A DNA stretch of 64,000 nucleotides from Clostridiales bacterium. Its GTDB lineage: Bacteria > Bacillota > Clostridia > Oscillospirales > Oscillospiraceae. The notes under the pieces are model-generated. The model was not told the DNA's origin, searched no databases, and saw nothing but the letters and a program-made list of their open reading frames with translations. The translations under genes and the position numbers were made by a program. Within the stretch, counting starts at the first letter, position 1. Each line of letters opens with the position of its first letter. The stretch lies in the NCBI GenBank assembly GCA_022768185.1, contig JALEMS010000004.1, positions 1 to 64,000 of the forward strand, in the 5' to 3' direction. Positions 33,755 through 41,663 of the stretch are shown in pieces.

Positions 33755-35104
33755 ATGTTGATGGATCGTGTTAAGCCACGCGTCGTCCCGGTCGATCCCG
33801 ACAATCCCGCGATTGTCAAAAATCACGACCTGTGCAGCAAATGCGGACACTGCTATGAGACCTGTGAGAGCGAGATCGGCGTGGCCGCCAAGTTCCGCTT
33901 CGGCACGGACGACACCTACAAATGCATTCACTGCGGCCAGTGCGCCGCAAGCTGCCCCGAGCAGGCGCTGACCGGCAAGAGCCAGTATCAGATCGTCAGG
34001 ACGCTGGTGAAGGACCCGACCAAGGTGGTCGTCTTCTCCACCTCTCCGTCGGTGCGCGTCGGCTTTGCCGACGGCTTCGGCATGGAGCCGGGCACCTTCT
34101 CGCAGGATCAGATGGTCGGCGCGCTGCGCCGGCTGGGCGCGGATTTTGTCTTCGACGTCACCTTCTCCGCCGACCTCACCATCATGGAGGAGGGCAGCGA
34201 GCTGCTCCGCCGCGTCACCACCGGTCAGGGCGTGCTGCCGCAGTTTACCAGCTGCTGCCCCGCCTGGGTCAAATACATGGAATACTTCCATCCCGACAAG
34301 CTGGCGCACCTGTCCTCCGCCAAAAGTCCCATCGGCATGCAGGGCGCCATCATCAAGGGCTATTTTGCCGCGCTCAAGCGCATCGATCCGCGCAAGATCG
34401 TCAACGTCGCCGTCACGCCGTGCACGGCCAAGAAGTTTGAGATCACGCGCGAGGAGCTGTGCGACGCCGGCAAGTTCCTCGGTCTGCAGGAGACCATGCG
34501 CGATAACGACTATGTGATCACCACGCGCGAGCTGGTGCAGTGGTGCCGCGAGGAGGGCCTCAAGCTGGAGGATATCCAGCCCTCGAAGTTCGACAGCGTG
34601 CTCGGCGAGGGCACCGGCGCCGGCATGATTTTCGGCAACACCGGCGGCGTGATGGAGGCCGCGCTGCGCGCAGCCTACACGCTCGTGGAAAAGAAGCAGC
34701 CGCCTGCGGACTTCTTCCGTCTGCAGCCCGTCCGCGGTCTGGCCAACCGCAAGGTGGCCGAGGTCACCATCGGCGGCGTTCGCCTGAAGGCCTGCGTGCT
34801 CTACGGAACAGCCGAGGCAGAGCGTTTTCTCAGCGAGGACATGAGCGGCTATCACTTCGTGGAAGTGATGACCTGCCCCGGCGGCTGCATCGGCGGCGCG
34901 GGCCAGCCCAACTGCGGCGTCACCCCCGTGCCCGACGACGTGCGCGCCAAGCGCATCGCCAGCCTCTACGCAGCCGACGAGCGCGCCGAGCGCCGCAACT
35001 CGATCGACAATCCCGAAATCACCGACCTCTACGAAAAATTCCTCGGCGAGCCGCTCAGCGAACGCGCCGAGCAGCTGCTGCACACCACCTATCACGCCAG
35101 ATGA
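33755..35104 (+). CDS. [FeFe] hydrogenase with two 4Fe-4S clusters
   Basis: 449 residues. N-terminal ferredoxin domain with two cluster motifs, CSKCGHCYETCESE and CIHCGQCAASCPEQAL. H-cluster domain with L1 FTSCCPAWVKYME, L2 TPCTAKKFE (preceded by AKSPIGMQGAI) and L3 TCPGGCIGGAGQPNC. The Ala in TSCCPAW and the altered SPxxM and GGxGQ positions recall the less-studied group B hydrogenases (from memory). Cytosolic; would exchange electrons between ferredoxin and protons. Tight linkage to the CODH suggests a shared redox partner or a CO-to-H2 unit. No HydEFG maturases are in the window. Confidence 0.92.
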   Translation: MLMDRVKPRVVPVDPDNPAIVKNHDLCSKCGHCYETCESEIGVAAKFRFGTDDTYKCIHCGQCAASCPEQALTGKSQYQIVRTLVKDPTKVVVFSTSPSVRVGFADGFGMEPGTFSQDQMVGALRRLGADFVFDVTFSADLTIMEEGSELLRRVTTGQGVLPQFTSCCPAWVKYMEYFHPDKLAHLSSAKSPIGMQGAIIKGYFAALKRIDPRKIVNVAVTPCTAKKFEITREELCDAGKFLGLQETMRDNDYVITTRELVQWCREEGLKLEDIQPSKFDSVLGEGTGAGMIFGNTGGVMEAALRAAYTLVEKKQPPADFFRLQPVRGLANRKVAEVTIGGVRLKACVLYGTAEAERFLSEDMSGYHFVEVMTCPGGCIGGAGQPNCGVTPVPDDVRAKRIASLYAADERAERRNSIDNPEITDLYEKFLGEPLSERAEQLLHTTYHAR

Positions 35105-35123
35105 TCCGCAGCGATTCCCAAAA

Positions 35124-35163
35124 GCAAAGAACGCGCCGCCCTGCCGGGCGGCGCGTTCTTTGC
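35124..35163. terminator. Terminator of the CODH-hydrogenase operon
   Basis: GCAAAGAACGCGCCGCCC pairs perfectly with GGGCGGCGCGTTCTTTGC around a four-base loop; the T-run lies within the stem end. 20 bases after the hydrogenase stop. Confidence 0.85.
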
Positions 35164-35298
35164 AATCGGCAGGAGTTTTTCACAAGCGTTTCCGCCCGCC
35201 GCCGTGGAAATTGATGGAAAACCACGGCAGATTTCTTATCGTCTTTTGTCCAATGCTGTGGTAAACTGAGTATAATTTGTTTTAAGGAGGCGTTGTTC

Positions 35299-36279
35299 AT
35301 GCGCATCGGTATTTACGGCTACGGCAACCTTGGAAAGGGCGTGGCACTCTCCGTCCGGCAGAACGCGGACCTGGAGCTGGCCGCCATCTTCACGCGCCGC
35401 CCGCCTGAGCAGCTCAAGCAGCAGAATCCGGAGCTGCCCTTCGTTTCAGCAAGCGAGATCAACAACTGGAAGGACCGTATCGACGTGCTCGTCATCTGCG
35501 GCGGCAGCGCCACCGACCTGCCCGGCATGACGCCCGCGCTGGCAGAGCATTTTCATGTCATTGACAGCTTTGACACGCATGCCAACATCCCCGCACACTT
35601 TGACGCAGTAGACACGGCCGCCCGCGCCGGCGGCCGGCTGGGCCTGATCTCCGCCGGCTGGGATCCCGGCGTGTTCTCTCTCATGCGCACCTATGCCGGC
35701 GCATTTTTGCCCGACGGCTGCGTCAATACTTTCTGGGGACGCGGCGTCAGCCAGGGCCATTCCGACGCCGTGCGCCGCATCGACGGCGTGCTCGACGCCC
35801 GGCAGTACACCCTTCCCGTTCCGGCTGCGCTGGAGGCCGTACGCAGCGGGGACGCCCCGGAGCTGACGACACGCCAGCGCCATACGCGCGAATGCTTTGT
35901 CGTGGCCGCCGAGGGAGCCGACCGCGCCCGCATCGAGCACGAAATCGTCACAATGCCCAATTATTTTGACGAATACGACACGACGGTGCATTTCATCACG
36001 GCCGAGGAGATGGCGCGCGACCACGCTGCGCTGCCGCACGGCGGCTTCGTCATCCGCACCGGCCGCACCGGCGCGCAGCACGAGCACCGCCACGTCATGG
36101 AGCTGCGCCTGCAGCTGGATTCCAACCCCGAGTTCACCGCCAGCGTACTGACCGCCTGCGCCCGCGCAGTCTGGCGCATGGCCGCGCAGGGCCGCACCGG
36201 CTGCATCACCATGCTGGATATTCCCCCGGCCCTGCTCAGCCCGCTGCCGGCGGAGGAGCTGCGCGCGCATCTGCTCTAA
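35299..36279 (+). CDS. ddh: meso-Diaminopimelate dehydrogenase
   Basis: 326 residues. NADP-binding start RIGIYGYGNLGKGVALSV, FTRRPPEQL, then VLVICGGSATDLP, SFDTHANIPAHFDAVD, GLISAGWDPGVFSLMR and FWGRGVSQGHSDAVRRIDGV, all typical of Ddh. It makes meso-DAP from tetrahydrodipicolinate in one step, for peptidoglycan and lysine. The ATG at 35299 has AAGGAGG eight bases before it. Monocistronic. A weak TTGTCC/TATAAT pair with a 19-base spacer lies upstream. Confidence 0.94.
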   Translation: MRIGIYGYGNLGKGVALSVRQNADLELAAIFTRRPPEQLKQQNPELPFVSASEINNWKDRIDVLVICGGSATDLPGMTPALAEHFHVIDSFDTHANIPAHFDAVDTAARAGGRLGLISAGWDPGVFSLMRTYAGAFLPDGCVNTFWGRGVSQGHSDAVRRIDGVLDARQYTLPVPAALEAVRSGDAPELTTRQRHTRECFVVAAEGADRARIEHEIVTMPNYFDEYDTTVHFITAEEMARDHAALPHGGFVIRTGRTGAQHEHRHVMELRLQLDSNPEFTASVLTACARAVWRMAAQGRTGCITMLDIPPALLSPLPAEELRAHLL

Positions 36280-36313
36280 GCCCGGGAAATTTCCGGAAAA
36301 GCGAAAATTCTTC

Positions 36314-36342
36314 TTGAAAAGCGGAGTATGGTGTGCTATTAT
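36314..36342 (+). promoter_or_regulatory. Promoter of secG
   Basis: TTGAAA (36314-36319), 17-base spacer, TATTAT (36337-36342), about 60 bases before secG. Confidence 0.7.
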
Positions 36343-36400
36343 ATTTTTTGCTATGTGAATTGTGCGCGGACTTCCGCTTAAATCGAAAGGATTGAACAAA

Positions 36401-36628
36401 ATGAATCTCGCTCTCACCATTATCCAGCTGCTCTCCTGTCTGTTTCTGATCGTCGTCGTCCTGCTCCAGTCCGGCAAGAGCGCGGGCCTGTCCGGCGCCA
36501 TCTCCGGCGGCGCGGAGACCTTCCTTTCCAAGGGTAAGGCGCAGACGCTTGACACCAAGCTTGCCAAGATGACCAAGTGGGTCGCGCTGCTGTTCGTCAT
36601 CCTGACGGTCGTGCTCAATATTCTGTAA
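36401..36628 (+). CDS. secG: Preprotein translocase subunit SecG
   Basis: 75 residues with two membrane helices (about 3-22 and 53-73). The conserved VVLLQSGKSAGLSGAISGGA loop follows helix 1 and includes the SecG Gln-Ser/Gly-rich motif. Accessory subunit of the SecYEG channel. The ATG at 36401 is preceded by AAAGG; an upstream in-frame ATG lies too far from it. Own promoter and terminator. Confidence 0.93.
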   Translation: MNLALTIIQLLSCLFLIVVVLLQSGKSAGLSGAISGGAETFLSKGKAQTLDTKLAKMTKWVALLFVILTVVLNIL

Positions 36629-36643
36629 AATTGCGTTTCCGTG

Positions 36644-36673
36644 CGCCCCAGGCAAGGCCTGGGGCGTTTTTTT
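36644..36673 (+). terminator. Terminator of secG
   Basis: CGCCCCAGGC and GCCTGGGGCG stem with a three-base loop, then seven T. Confidence 0.93.
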
Positions 36674-36698
36674 GTGCAGACGTCCCCGCCGCCGGTAT

Positions 36699-36727
36699 TT
36701 GACATTCCCGGCGTTCTGACTTAAAAT
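36699..36727 (+). promoter_or_regulatory. Promoter of ktrB-ktrA
   Basis: Consensus TTGACA (36699-36704), 17-base spacer, TAAAAT (36722-36727), 45 bases before the ktrB ATG. Confidence 0.82.
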
Positions 36728-36771
36728 AGGATATCATTGTGCGTTTTACCGCGCGACAGAAAGGAGACCGT

Positions 36772-38061
36772 ATGAGGCGCCGAAGCATGCCCCCGGGGCT
36801 TATCATCATTTTGTGCTTTCTCTGCGTGATCGGGCTTGGATCGCTCCTGCTGTCGTTTCCGTTTGCGCAAACCGGCGCGGTAAGGCTGTCCTACCTCGAC
36901 GTGCTCTTCACCGCAACGAGCGCCACCTGCGTAACGGGCCTGACCGTGGCAAGCACGGCGGAGGCCTTCAGTGGCTTTGGTCAGGCCGTGCTGTTGTGCC
37001 TGATCCAGATCGGCGGTCTGGGCGCCGCCGCTCTGGGCATCCTCGTTACAATGGCCGTGCGCCGGCACATCAGCCTTAAGGACGCCGTGCTCCTGAAGGA
37101 ATCGTGGAACATCGTCAGCCTCAGCGACCTGTATCACCTCATCCGTCGGGTTCTGTTGCTCACCATCAGCTTTGAAGCCGTGGGCGCGGCGCTGAGCCTG
37201 TGCTTCTTTGCTCGACACATGCCGTTTGGCCGGGCCGTTTGGGTCAGTGTATTTCATTCCGTATCCGCTTTCAACAATGCCGGCTTTGATCTGGTCGGCC
37301 CCAACAGCCTGACGGTATACGGCGATGCGCCGATGCTCAACCTCGTCACCATCGGACTGATTCTCTTCAGCGGGCTGGGCTATCTTGTGCTGATTGACCT
37401 CATCACACCGCACCACGGCTTCCGTCAGTTCAGCCTGCAGTCAAAGGTCGTGCTGTGCACGACGGGATTCCTGCTCGTCGGCGGCACGCTGCTGCTGCGT
37501 CTGACCGAGCACATCAGCTGGATGGGCGCGCTGTTTCAGTCCGTCACCTGCCGCACGGCCGGCTTTTGCACCTGGGATCTCACGCAGTTCTCCCCTGCGG
37601 GCCTGATGGTGATGTGCCTGCTGATGTTTGTCGGTGCGTCTCCCGGCTCCACCGGCGGCGGAACCAAAACCACCACGCTGTTCGCCCTGCTGCTGGCCCT
37701 GCGCTCGGCAGCCACAGGCCGGCCCGCGCAGGCCTTCCGGCGCAGGGTGCCGGACGAGCTGATCTCGCGGGCGTTCGTGGTATCGTTTTCCGGCGCGCTG
37801 GTGCTGTTTGTATGCACGCTGCTGCTCAGCGTGCTCAACCCGGCATTGGATTTCATGACCGTACTGTTTGAGTCGGTCTCTGCCTTCTCCACCTGCGGAC
37901 TGAGCCTTTCGGCCACGCCCCTGCTCACATCCGCCTCGCATATCATTCTCATCGTCACCATGTTCATCGGCCGTGTCGGCCCGCTCACCATTGCAACGCT
38001 GTGGGCCTACCGCTGCACCCCCGCCTTCCGCTATACGGAAGAGAGCTTCACCATCGGCTGA
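36772..38061 (+). CDS. ktrB: Potassium uptake channel subunit KtrB (TrkH family)
   Basis: 429 residues with four repeated membrane-pore-membrane units. The four filter loops are visible: TSATCVTGLTVAS, SAFNNAGFDLVG, SVTCRTAGFCTWD and SAFSTCGLSLSAT, each with the filter Gly. Forms the sodium-dependent K+ channel of the Ktr system in the cytoplasmic membrane. The ATG at 36772 follows AAAGGAG. ktrA follows 15 bases later. Confidence 0.93.
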   Translation: MRRRSMPPGLIIILCFLCVIGLGSLLLSFPFAQTGAVRLSYLDVLFTATSATCVTGLTVASTAEAFSGFGQAVLLCLIQIGGLGAAALGILVTMAVRRHISLKDAVLLKESWNIVSLSDLYHLIRRVLLLTISFEAVGAALSLCFFARHMPFGRAVWVSVFHSVSAFNNAGFDLVGPNSLTVYGDAPMLNLVTIGLILFSGLGYLVLIDLITPHHGFRQFSLQSKVVLCTTGFLLVGGTLLLRLTEHISWMGALFQSVTCRTAGFCTWDLTQFSPAGLMVMCLLMFVGASPGSTGGGTKTTTLFALLLALRSAATGRPAQAFRRRVPDELISRAFVVSFSGALVLFVCTLLLSVLNPALDFMTVLFESVSAFSTCGLSLSATPLLTSASHIILIVTMFIGRVGPLTIATLWAYRCTPAFRYTEESFTIG

Positions 38062-38076
38062 CGGAAGGAGGAAACC

Positions 38077-38748
38077 ATGAAAAAAAAGAAAAAACCGCAG
38101 GACATCTTCGGCGTGATCGGGCTGGGCCGCTTCGGTCTGTGCCTGGTCGGAGAGCTGGCACGCTCCGGCGCGGAGGTGCTGGCCGTCGACCGCAACCCGA
38201 ACCTGGTGCGCGAGGCGCGGGAGTTTACCGAATTTGCCTACGTCGCCGCAGACTATACAAAGGATACGCTCTCGCAGATGGGCATTCCCAACTGCAGCAC
38301 CGTCGTCATCTGCATTGACGACCGGCTCGACACCAGCCTGCTGGCCACGCTCAACGTGCTCAATCTGAATGTGCAGAACGTATATGTCAAGGCCATCAGC
38401 CCTGAGCATGGAGAGCTTGCCGCCAAAATCGGCGCTGAAGTGGTCTATCCCGAGCGGGACATGGGCGTACGTCTGGCCAAAAAACTGCAGGCAAACTCGG
38501 TGATGGAATACATCTCTCTCTCCAACGACATCGACATATCCGAATACCCCGTTCCCCACACATTGGTGGGGAAGCGCGTGGCAGACTGCGGCCTGCGCAG
38601 CCAATACTGTCTGAATATCATCGCGATTCAGCATGACAGCGACACCACGGTCTCCATCGACCCGTGCCGCGTCTTTCAGGCGGAGGACACCCTCGTACTC
38701 ATCGGAAAATCAAGCGATCTGCACCGCTTTGAAAACGACCTCTGCTGA
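38077..38748 (+). CDS. ktrA: Potassium uptake regulatory subunit KtrA
   Basis: 223 residues. RCK-N Rossmann domain with FGVIGLGRFGLCLVGELA (GxGxxG) and the Asp of VLAVDRN. RCK-C domain at about 140-220 (ISEYPVPHTLVGKRVADCG). A run of six Lys near the start. Binds nucleotides and gates KtrB from the cytosol. Ends 20 bases before thyX, which may be in the same transcript. Confidence 0.93.
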   Translation: MKKKKKPQDIFGVIGLGRFGLCLVGELARSGAEVLAVDRNPNLVREAREFTEFAYVAADYTKDTLSQMGIPNCSTVVICIDDRLDTSLLATLNVLNLNVQNVYVKAISPEHGELAAKIGAEVVYPERDMGVRLAKKLQANSVMEYISLSNDIDISEYPVPHTLVGKRVADCGLRSQYCLNIIAIQHDSDTTVSIDPCRVFQAEDTLVLIGKSSDLHRFENDLC

Positions 38749-38768
38749 AGGCAGGGAAAGGAGCTTCC

Positions 38769-40103
38769 ATGACAGACATGAATCTCGACCTCTGCACCCG
38801 CTCCGCGGCGCAGATCATCGGCTGCAGCCCCGAGGGCGTCACCGTCTGTGCCTCGGCCGCACGCATCTCCACCATGCAGGGTACAGCGCTGGAGCTGTTC
38901 GAGCGCTCCAGAGAAAAGACCAACAACGTCGCGCTGGTGCAGAAGGTGCTCGCCTCCGGACACAAATCCGTGATGGAGCACTGCTGCTTTAATCTGGCGT
39001 TCAATAACGTCTCCATCTTTGCCGAGCAGTTTATCATTGAGTTTCGTCTGGCGTCGTACACGGTGAAATCCCGCCGGTACGTCGACTTCGGCGGGATGGG
39101 CTATTACGTTGACGAAGCCGCCCCCGACGCGCTGCAGACACTGACGCGCGAGACTGCCGAAGCGCTCTTTGCGCGCTACAGCCGGCTGCTGGAGCTGGGC
39201 ATTCCGAAGGAGGATGCGCGCTTCGTGCTGCCGTACTGCGCATACAGCAACTTTTTCTGCACCTGCAACGCGCGCGAGCTGCTGCATATGATCTGCTCCA
39301 TGCAGTGGGGCCGCGGCCGGGTCTATCCGGAAATCGCCGCGCTGGGCGCACAGCTGGCCGCGCAGTTTGAGGCATACTTCCCCGGCGTTCTTGCCGGAGA
39401 GGCCGCCGCCTATGCAGCCGAGCCGGTACCCGAGGCGGGTATCCCGCTTGCCGCGCCGCAACCGGCACGCTGCACCGTCTCGCTGCCGGCACACAGCGCC
39501 GCCCCCGACGCGCTACTGCAGGCCGCCTATGAGATCAGCGGAACTGCGCCCGACGCCATGCATCGCACCACGCGCCCGCGCGAGCTGGAGCTGCTCCACT
39601 TCACCTACCGCATCGGCGGCATCTCGCTGGCCGCCGTCACACATCTGGTACGCCACCGGATGCAAAGCGTGCTCATCCCGCCGGTGCAGCGCGCCGCGCT
39701 GGAGGCACGCTACGTCCTGCCCGAAAGCGTATCTGCGCTGCCGGAGGCGCTGGCACTCTACCGCGGCGCATTCGAGCTGGCAGGCGAGGCTGCAAAACAG
39801 GCCCTGAACCTGGGAGCGGCAGAGCAGGCGTTGGTCTATTTTGCCCTGAGCGGCCATACGCTCCATGTGATCACCGATATGAACGGCCGCGAGCTGATGC
39901 ACTTCTGCCGCCTGCGCACCTGCACCCGCGCCCAATGGGAGATTCGCAAAATTGCGCTGGAGATGCTCCGCCAGGCACGCGCCGCCGCCCCGGGGGCCGT
40001 GCAGGGCTTCGGCCCGGCCTGCTACAGCCTCGGACGCTGTACGGAGGGCCGCATGTGCTGCGGCCATGCGGACGAGGTCGCCGCGCAGATCGATTCTCTT
40101 TAA
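38769..40103 (+). CDS. thyX: ThyX-type flavin-dependent thymidylate synthase, duplicated domain
   Basis: 444 residues, about twice the single ThyX domain. N-terminal half: TVCASAARISTMQG, LASGHKSVMEHCCFNLAFNN, EFRLASYTVKSRRYVDFGG (the ThyX-motif region RHRxxSxNExSxRY, with altered first residues). C-terminal half repeats it: LVRHRMQSVLIPPVQRAALE, then ALEARYVLP and ELMHFCRLRTCTRAQWEIRK. The end has a Cys-rich GRCTEGRMCCGH. It would convert dUMP to dTMP with FAD and methylenetetrahydrofolate. Long two-domain forms are known in Clostridia; how the active sites are divided is unclear. Followed by a strong terminator. Confidence 0.82.
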   Translation: MTDMNLDLCTRSAAQIIGCSPEGVTVCASAARISTMQGTALELFERSREKTNNVALVQKVLASGHKSVMEHCCFNLAFNNVSIFAEQFIIEFRLASYTVKSRRYVDFGGMGYYVDEAAPDALQTLTRETAEALFARYSRLLELGIPKEDARFVLPYCAYSNFFCTCNARELLHMICSMQWGRGRVYPEIAALGAQLAAQFEAYFPGVLAGEAAAYAAEPVPEAGIPLAAPQPARCTVSLPAHSAAPDALLQAAYEISGTAPDAMHRTTRPRELELLHFTYRIGGISLAAVTHLVRHRMQSVLIPPVQRAALEARYVLPESVSALPEALALYRGAFELAGEAAKQALNLGAAEQALVYFALSGHTLHVITDMNGRELMHFCRLRTCTRAQWEIRKIALEMLRQARAAAPGAVQGFGPACYSLGRCTEGRMCCGHADEVAAQIDSL

Positions 40104-40118
40104 AATACCGCTCGTCCC

Positions 40119-40161
40119 GGCACGCCGCGCTCCCTCCGGAGCAGCGGCGTGCCGTTTTTTT
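40119..40161 (+). terminator. Terminator after thyX
   Basis: GGCACGCCGC pairs with GCGGCGTGCC, with an inner GCTCC/GGAGC stem, followed by seven T. Confidence 0.92.
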
Positions 40162-40216
40162 GTGCCGGAGCATATGCCGGAACTACTGCTTTGGGACCGT
40201 TTTTGCTCCTTCCCAT

Positions 40217-40264
40217 TTGACAAATTTTGGAAAAAGGAGCATGATTGTTGTGGAATGAACGTTC
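40217..40264 (+). promoter_or_regulatory. Promoter and likely operator of the tetR-type gene
   Basis: TTGACA (40217-40222), 17-base spacer, CATGAT (40240-40245). The palindrome GAACGTTC (40257-40264), with TATACAGAAC beyond it, lies at the expected start of transcription, where a TetR-family protein would block its own gene. Confidence 0.5.
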
Positions 40265-40408
40265 TATACAGAACAAATGCTGCATCCGGCCATCCGGCAC
40301 ACGGACTGCCCTTGCAGCGCATATCCATTTTACGGGCCGGACGCGGCAAAGATGCGTGCAGCCCGCCGCATCCTCAAAAAAACTACCAAAAACCGGAGTG
40401 CGACATTT

Positions 40409-41002
40409 ATGGCAGCAGTGGGAAAACTGGACACCAGAAGCAAGCTCATCCGAACGGCCTGCGCCCTGTTCAACAAGCGCGGCTACAACGCCACCGGCAT
40501 CAGCGAAATTCTGCGCACCTGTGAGACCTCCATCGGCTCGCTCTACTATCATTTCCCCGGAGGAAAGGAAGAGCTGGGCGTCGAAGCCATCCGTTATGCC
40601 GCCGATCTGATCGTCGCCCGCATTTCCCGCATTCTTTCCGCGCACAAACGCACCATCGACGGCGTATGCGCCTGCCTGGCAGACAGTGCCGACCACCTGG
40701 ACACACTTGGCTCGGAAAACGGTCTGCTGGTCGCGCTGGTCGCGCTGGAGACCTATCAGTCCAACGAACAGATCCGCAACGCCTGCCGCGACGTATTCGA
40801 CCGCATTCAGGCCCTGCACGTCCAGCATATGATTGCAGAAGGCTATGCTTCTGAGGCGGCTCAGGAGATCAGCAGCTTCATCCTGTCCGTCAACGAGGGG
40901 GCCATCATGCTGAGCGTCAACAGCGGCACGGGCGAGCCGCTGCGCGCCGCCGCGCGTCAGCTGCGGCGCATGTATGACGCTCTGCCGCACCCCGCCGACT
41001 GA
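40409..41002 (+). CDS. TetR family transcriptional regulator
   Basis: 197 residues. N-terminal helix-turn-helix: SKLIRTACALFNKRGYNATG, then SEILRTCETSIGSLYYHFPG with the family YxHF motif. The C-terminal ligand domain shows LVALVALETYQSN and HMIAEGYASEAAQEISSFIL. It resembles regulators of drug or lipid efflux genes. The ATG at 40409 is chosen because the helix-turn-helix begins at the usual distance; upstream in-frame ATGs would add ~45 residues. Lies upstream of the truncated radical-SAM gene, which it may have controlled. Confidence 0.87.
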   Translation: MAAVGKLDTRSKLIRTACALFNKRGYNATGISEILRTCETSIGSLYYHFPGGKEELGVEAIRYAADLIVARISRILSAHKRTIDGVCACLADSADHLDTLGSENGLLVALVALETYQSNEQIRNACRDVFDRIQALHVQHMIAEGYASEAAQEISSFILSVNEGAIMLSVNSGTGEPLRAAARQLRRMYDALPHPAD

Positions 41003-41067
41003 AGCGCTCCGCAGCCGTCGGGAGCCTTACTATGTTATAATTTTTTTGAAACAGGAGGAAACCCGCC

Positions 41068-41601
41068 ATGAGTAAAAACACAGCGAAGGAAACGGTCCAG
41101 GCGTTTGCGCTCAAGCAGGCGCTCCGCTACGTAGAAGGAAACCCCGAGGAGAATCTCCCCAGGCTTGCAGAGCTTGCAGACAAGCTGCTGCCGGAAGGCA
41201 TGTACCCTGCCCAGCGCAAGGCCATTCTGGACGCCGTCGAGTCCAGGGGAAACTGGTATCAGCTGATGCTGCGGTTTTTCGAGCTGGATCCCGGCGTGCG
41301 CAAAACCTTTTTTGAAAACTTCATCTTCAACGCCAGCATCCGGGGCGGCGCACGACAGCAGGAACTGGCCCGCAAATACGACTGCAATATTCCCTGGGCC
41401 ATTCTGCTCGACCCCACCTCCGCCTGCAACCTGCGCTGCACCGGCTGCTGGGCCGCGGAATACGGCCACCAGCTCAACCTGAGCCTGGAGGACATCGACT
41501 CCATCATCCGCCAGGGCAAGGAGCTGGGCGTCTATATGTATATCTACACCGGCGGCGAGCCGCTCGTGCGCAAAAAGGACCTCATCCGCCTGTGCCAAGA
41601 C
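41068..41601 (+). pseudogene. 3'-truncated radical SAM protein
   Basis: The ATG follows AGGAGG and an extended -10 (TGTTATAAT near 41030). About 177 residues match the start of a large clostridial radical SAM family: NTAKETVQAFALKQALRYVE, FENFIFNASIRGG, CNIPWAILLDPTSACNLRC, then CTGCWAAEYG (CxxxCxxC for the 4Fe-4S cluster), and YMYIYTGGEPLVRKKDLI. The match stops abruptly at LIRLC, where the terminator of the convergent malic enzyme begins. The frame then runs on in nonsense antisense to that gene until 41910. About 60% of the protein is missing, so function is unlikely. Confidence 0.75.
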
Positions 41602-41609
41602 AGACAAAC

Positions 41610-41643
41610 AGCGGCGGCAGACCTCAAAAGGTCTGCCGCCGCT
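41610..41643. terminator. Terminator of the murD-to-malic-enzyme operon
   Basis: AGCGGCGGCAGACC pairs perfectly with GGTCTGCCGCCGCT (14 pairs, six-base loop). It lies between the malic enzyme stop and the broken radical-SAM gene. Confidence 0.88.
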
Positions 41644-41663
41644 TTGACTTTTCTTTGGGGATC

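Noticed and set aside
31793-35095. An 1100-codon open frame antisense to the CODH and hydrogenase genes
   Set aside because: It mirrors the codon pattern of the two real genes in a high-GC region, has no recognisable domain, and lies opposite two clear enzymes.
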